Positions 60,575 to 63,642 of a stretch of 63,642 nt of DNA are shown piece after piece. Both the position numbers and the translations under genes were made by a program. The stretch's first letter is position 1. Every line of letters starts with the position of its first letter. The notes below the pieces were generated by a model. The model was not told the DNA's origin. It searched no databases and worked only from the letters and a program-made list of their open reading frames with translations. Source of the stretch: Alphaproteobacteria bacterium (GTDB taxonomy: Bacteria; Pseudomonadota; Alphaproteobacteria; Thalassobaculales; Thalassobaculaceae); the NCBI GenBank assembly GCA_024742605.1, contig JANSYC010000016.1, positions 1 to 63,642 of the forward strand, read 5' to 3'.

Positions 60575-62086
60575 TCAGTCGGTCTTGGCCTTCTTCGTGG
60601 ACTTCTTCTTCGGCTTCTCTTCGGTCGACGAGTCGGTTTCAGCTGCAGCCTTTTTCTTGGTCGCCTTCTTCTTCGGCTTCTCATCGGCCTCAGCAGCAGG
60701 CTCGTCGTCGTCCGCGAACAGCTCTTCCGGTGTCACCGTCTTGTCCGTCACCTCGGCCATTTCCAGAACGAAGTCGACGATCTTGTCTTCGAACAGCGGT
60801 CCTCGGATCTGCATCAGGGCCTGCGGGTTCTGCTGGTAATACTCGAAGACGAAGCGTTCCTGGCCCGGGAACTGGGATGCCTGCTCCCGGATCTTGCCCT
60901 GGATTTCCTCCTCGGTAACGTCGATGGCGTTCTGACGTCCCAATTCCGACAACAGAAGCCCCAAGCGAACCCGACGTTCGGCGATCGTGCGGTACTCGGC
61001 CCGCTCCTCTTCGGTCAGCTTCTCGTCTTCTTCCGGCGACCCGCTGTGGTCGTGATGGTCGTGTTCATGCCCGTGATCGTGGTCGTGATCATGCGCGTCT
61101 TCGGCGGCCTTGTTCTGCTCGCCATGAGCAACGACCTGATGCACGATCCCACGGTACTCTTCTTCGACCATGCCGGCCGGCACGGCGAAGCTGTGACGAT
61201 CATTCAGCTGGTCCAGCAGAGCCCGCTTCAGCTTGCCGCGGGTGGCCTCGCTGAACTCACCCTGCATCCGCTCCCGCATGGCATCCTTCAGACCTTCAAG
61301 GTTCTCGAACCCGAACCGGGTCGCGAACGCGTCGTCGATCTCGACCGGCTTGGGCTCGCGCAATTCCTTCGCGGTCACCTCAAAAATGGCCTGCTTGCCT
61401 TTCAGATTCTCAGCCGGGTACTCGTCCGGGAACGTGACCTCGACATTCTTGGTCTCGCCTACAGAGATGCCGACCAACTGCTCCTCGAATCCGGGGATAA
61501 AGCTGTTGGAGCCGAGTTCCAGGTTGTGGTCGGTGGCGGTGCCGCCTTCGAACGCCTCACCGTCGGTCCGGCCGACAAAGTCGATCACGACGATGTCGCC
61601 GGACTTGGCGGGCCGGGCTTCGCTGACCGGCTCGCTCTCCTTCTGCTGTTCAGCCATCCGCTCGATCGCCTCGGTCACCTGCTCGTCGGCGATTGCGGCA
61701 ACCTCGCGCTCCAGCTTCAGCGTCGAGAAATCGATCGTGTCGATTTCCGGAAACAACTCCAGGGAGACCGTGTATTCCAGATCCTGACCCTTCTCGAACG
61801 AGACGATCTCGATCTTCGGCTGGGTCGCCGGGCGCAGGCCCCGCTCATCCAGGGTGGCCTGGGTGCTCTCGGTCACGGTCTTGTCGAGGATCTCGCCAAG
61901 AAGCGCATCGCCGTAGCGCTGACGCAGCAAGCTCGGCGGCACCTTGCCAGGGCGGAAGCCCGGGAGGTTCATTTGCGGTGCGATTTCCTTAAGCCGCGCA
62001 TTCACCTGGTTGTCGATTTCGCTCGCGCTGACGACAATCTTGAATTCACGCTTCAGGTCTTCGTTCAGGGTCTCGGTCACATCCAT
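60575..62086 (-). CDS. tig: trigger factor (ribosome-associated chaperone) with His-rich insert
   Basis: Binds the ribosome exit tunnel and nascent chains. 503 aa, longer than the usual 430-450. Ribosome-binding loop G-F-R-P-G-K-V-P (43-50); FKBP-type isomerase domain about 155-245; C-terminal substrate arms. Two additions: a His/Asp-rich insert at residues 330-348 (13 of 19 positions are His or Asp) followed by an acidic stretch, and a Lys/Ala-rich tail from about 470. The start at 62086 is fixed by M-D-V-T-E-T-L-N; the longer open frame upstream runs into tRNA-Leu. tig-clpP-clpX-lon-hupB is a classical order. Confidence 0.95.
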   Translation of the reverse strand: MDVTETLNEDLKREFKIVVSASEIDNQVNARLKEIAPQMNLPGFRPGKVPPSLLRQRYGDALLGEILDKTVTESTQATLDERGLRPATQPKIEIVSFEKGQDLEYTVSLELFPEIDTIDFSTLKLEREVAAIADEQVTEAIERMAEQQKESEPVSEARPAKSGDIVVIDFVGRTDGEAFEGGTATDHNLELGSNSFIPGFEEQLVGISVGETKNVEVTFPDEYPAENLKGKQAIFEVTAKELREPKPVEIDDAFATRFGFENLEGLKDAMRERMQGEFSEATRGKLKRALLDQLNDRHSFAVPAGMVEEEYRGIVHQVVAHGEQNKAAEDAHDHDHDHGHEHDHHDHSGSPEEDEKLTEEERAEYRTIAERRVRLGLLLSELGRQNAIDVTEEEIQGKIREQASQFPGQERFVFEYYQQNPQALMQIRGPLFEDKIVDFVLEMAEVTDKTVTPEELFADDDEPAAEADEKPKKKATKKKAAAETDSSTEEKPKKKSTKKAKTD

Positions 62087-62138
62087 CGTATCTATCCGGT
62101 CCAGCTCTGGCCGTTCGGTGGAGGAAATCGACCGCATT

Positions 62139-62223
62139 TGGTGCGGGTGGAGGGACTTGAACCCCCATGGCTTGCGCCACTGGAACCTAAATCCAGCGTG
62201 TCTACCAATTCCACCACACCCGC
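62139..62223 (-). tRNA. tRNA-Leu (anticodon TAG)
   Basis: Eighty-five bases with a long variable arm: acceptor GCGGGTG with CACCCGC, anticodon stem CTGGA/TCCAG with loop TTTAGGT giving TAG, variable stem TGGC/GCCA, T loop TTCAAGT, discriminator A, encoded CCA (62139-62141). It lies 53 bases upstream of tig. Confidence 0.97.
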
Positions 62224-62355
62224 GGGAAGATACACCCACCCAACTAGGGAAGGCGCACTGCTATCCGACCCGACGAGGCACGTCAACCGCGCGGAACCCA
62301 GGGCCCCGTCCGGATTGCGATTTTGCCGGACACCGAGGCGGTCGACCGCCTCGGA

Positions 62356-63642
62356 TCAGGCCTTGGCCAAGCCCTTGATGGTCGACGACATCGCCACCTG
62401 CCCGCTGTCCGAATAGGTTTCGTGATTGTTCTCGATATCGGCCAGACGGTAGAGATAATTGATCATCAGGCCGGCCGATTGCTTGATGCCTTTGGGCGAC
62501 CGATCACCTTGCCAGTTCAGCCGCTCCATCCGCGCACCGTTCGCCAGATGGAAATGCGCGACCGGATCCAGTGCGGCGCCGTTTGAGCGCTTGGCCACCG
62601 AGAGATAGCGGGCGGCCAGCCGCTGCAACGGATCCTTCAGTGCCTCGCTCAAAGCGCTGTCCTGCCACCACCACTCGCGCGCCAATGCCTTGTCGATCAG
62701 AACGGTCCCCGACACACCGTCATCGTCCATGTCCAAAGCGGCCAGAAGTGCCTTGCGCTCGCTCGCGGATAGACCAACCCGAAAATCGGGATCCTCCTTG
62801 CGGGAATTGACCCACCTCATAAGGCCCGGAATTGGCGACAAGGTCGCGAAGGTCCTCAGGTTCGGCAGCTCGGCTTGCAGCAGATCAACAACCCGCTTGA
62901 TCAGGAAATTCCCGAAGCTGATTCCCGCCAATCCTGTCTGCGCGTTCGAGATCGAATAGAAGATCGCACTGTCTGCCGTGCGGGGATCGGCGCGCGGAGC
63001 GGCCTCGTCCAGCAGCTCGTGGACATTGCCGGACATGCCCTGCACCAAAGCCACCTCGACGAAGATCAGCGGCTCGTTCGGCATGTTGGGATGGAAAAAC
63101 GCGAAACAGCGACGGTCGTGATCCAGCCGGTTCTTGAGATCATCCCAGGATCGGATCTCGTGCACCGCCTCATACTCGATCAGTTTCTCGAGCAGGCTGG
63201 CCGGCGCGTCCCAGGTTATCTGACGCAATTCCAGAAAACCGATGTCGAACCAAGCCGCAAGCAACTCTTTAAGATCGGCGTCCAGTGCCTTGAGGCTACT
63301 TGATATTTTGGCAAACGGAAGCAGTTCGGCGCGTAGATCGACAAGAAACTTCACGCCTTCCGGCAGCGCGGTAAACCGAGTCAGAAGCCGGCGCCATTCC
63401 GGTTGCAGAGCCAATCTGAGCTTGCGTTCGGCCTCGGCCCGTGCCGGAGCCGTCTCGGCCTGCTGAAGCGCCAAAGTGGCGGCGTTGACCCGATCCGCGT
63501 CGGTTCCGAATTCGTCCGCCAGAAGCGTCAGAAAACGTTCCCGCCCGGTGTTGTTCAAAGCCAGATAGGACCGTCCCAACTCGGCCGCACGCTGACGGGC
63601 CGAGACTTCGCCTCCGCGGGCCTCCAGACAGTCATACATCTG
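62356..63642 (-). CDS. malonyl-CoA decarboxylase, N-terminus cut by window edge
   Basis: Converts malonyl-CoA to acetyl-CoA and CO2. At least 428 codons lie in the window, the frame is still open at the edge and the first in-window ATG (63639) falls inside helical-domain sequence, so the start is beyond 63642. The helical N-terminal domain is followed by a GNAT-like catalytic domain with Y-S-I-S-N-A-Q-T-G-L-A-G-I-S-F-G-N-F-L (putative Ser) and F-H-L-A-N-G-A-R-M-E-R-L-N-W (catalytic His), as in MCD. Substrate and context (no adjacent malonate genes) cannot refine this further. Confidence 0.93.
   Translation of the reverse strand, partial: QMYDCLEARGGEVSARQRAAELGRSYLALNNTGRERFLTLLADEFGTDADRVNAATLALQQAETAPARAEAERKLRLALQPEWRRLLTRFTALPEGVKFLVDLRAELLPFAKISSSLKALDADLKELLAAWFDIGFLELRQITWDAPASLLEKLIEYEAVHEIRSWDDLKNRLDHDRRCFAFFHPNMPNEPLIFVEVALVQGMSGNVHELLDEAAPRADPRTADSAIFYSISNAQTGLAGISFGNFLIKRVVDLLQAELPNLRTFATLSPIPGLMRWVNSRKEDPDFRVGLSASERKALLAALDMDDDGVSGTVLIDKALAREWWWQDSALSEALKDPLQRLAARYLSVAKRSNGAALDPVAHFHLANGARMERLNWQGDRSPKGIKQSAGLMINYLYRLADIENNHETYSDSGQVAMSSTIKGLAKA

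Noticed and set aside
1-63642. CRISPR arrays, insertion sequences, prophage, rRNA
   Set aside because: No regularly spaced repeats, transposase, phage structural or rRNA sequence was recognised.

Overview
The window is chromosomal DNA of an alphaproteobacterium, most likely Rhodospirillales-like. The evidence is uniformly high GC with tightly packed, often 1-4 base overlapping genes; a MucR/Ros-type regulator; glyA-nrdR-rib-nusB-thiL; and nuoA-N running directly into birA-coaX-rnj-mce-DUF1467. This is recognition from sequence alone; no database search was run. I see no prophage, transposase, CRISPR array or plasmid gene.

Layout. 1-10 kb: an alpha/beta hydrolase broken by a frameshift, the heat-shock protease hslVU, a GFA-type zinc protein, an AEC transporter, then an apparent operon of an ECHDC3-like crotonase, a CoA-binding/O-acetylhomoserine sulfhydrylase fusion, and a molybdopterin oxidoreductase whose Fe-S motif is interrupted by an amber codon, followed by a PAS-type protein with a doubtful 5' end. 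10-21.7 kb (minus strand): rpiB, glyA, nrdR, ribD, ribE, ribBX, ribH, nusB, thiL, a FliL-like protein, an MFS carrier and the proton pyrophosphatase hppA, i.e. one-carbon, riboflavin and thiamine cofactor supply with transcription functions. 22-29 kb: an AT-rich MucR regulator, a small conserved protein, gabD-like dehydrogenase, a hydrolase coupled to glmS, glmU, and tRNA-Val(CAC). 29.7-34.4 kb: a two-gene ABC exporter and glutaryl-CoA dehydrogenase with a recognisable promoter. 34.4-35.3 kb: an exported hypothetical and a structured, probably non-coding RNA locus. 35.3-53.7 kb (minus): complete complex I operon nuoABCDEFGHIJKLMN followed by birA, coaX, rnj, mce and a DUF1467 membrane protein. 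53.9-63.6 kb: three tRNAs, a hypothetical gene, and the protein quality-control block tig-clpP-clpX-lon-hupB, ending in a malonyl-CoA decarboxylase cut by the window edge.

The genes are mostly core housekeeping: protein quality control (HslUV, Tig, ClpXP, Lon), respiration and proton pumping (complex I, HppA), cofactor synthesis (riboflavin, thiamine, CoA, biotin attachment) and CoA-thioester catabolism (GcdH, Mce, malonyl-CoA decarboxylase, crotonase). I did not find a clearly new multi-gene system. The most interesting leads are the structured RNA locus at 35.08-35.23 kb, the amber codon inside the molybdoenzyme cluster motif, the CoA-binding/sulfhydrylase fusion, the His-rich insert in trigger factor, and the hairpins between lon and hupB. 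Three suspected reading-frame lesions fall in the first 10 kb, which suggests either local gene decay or local sequence error.
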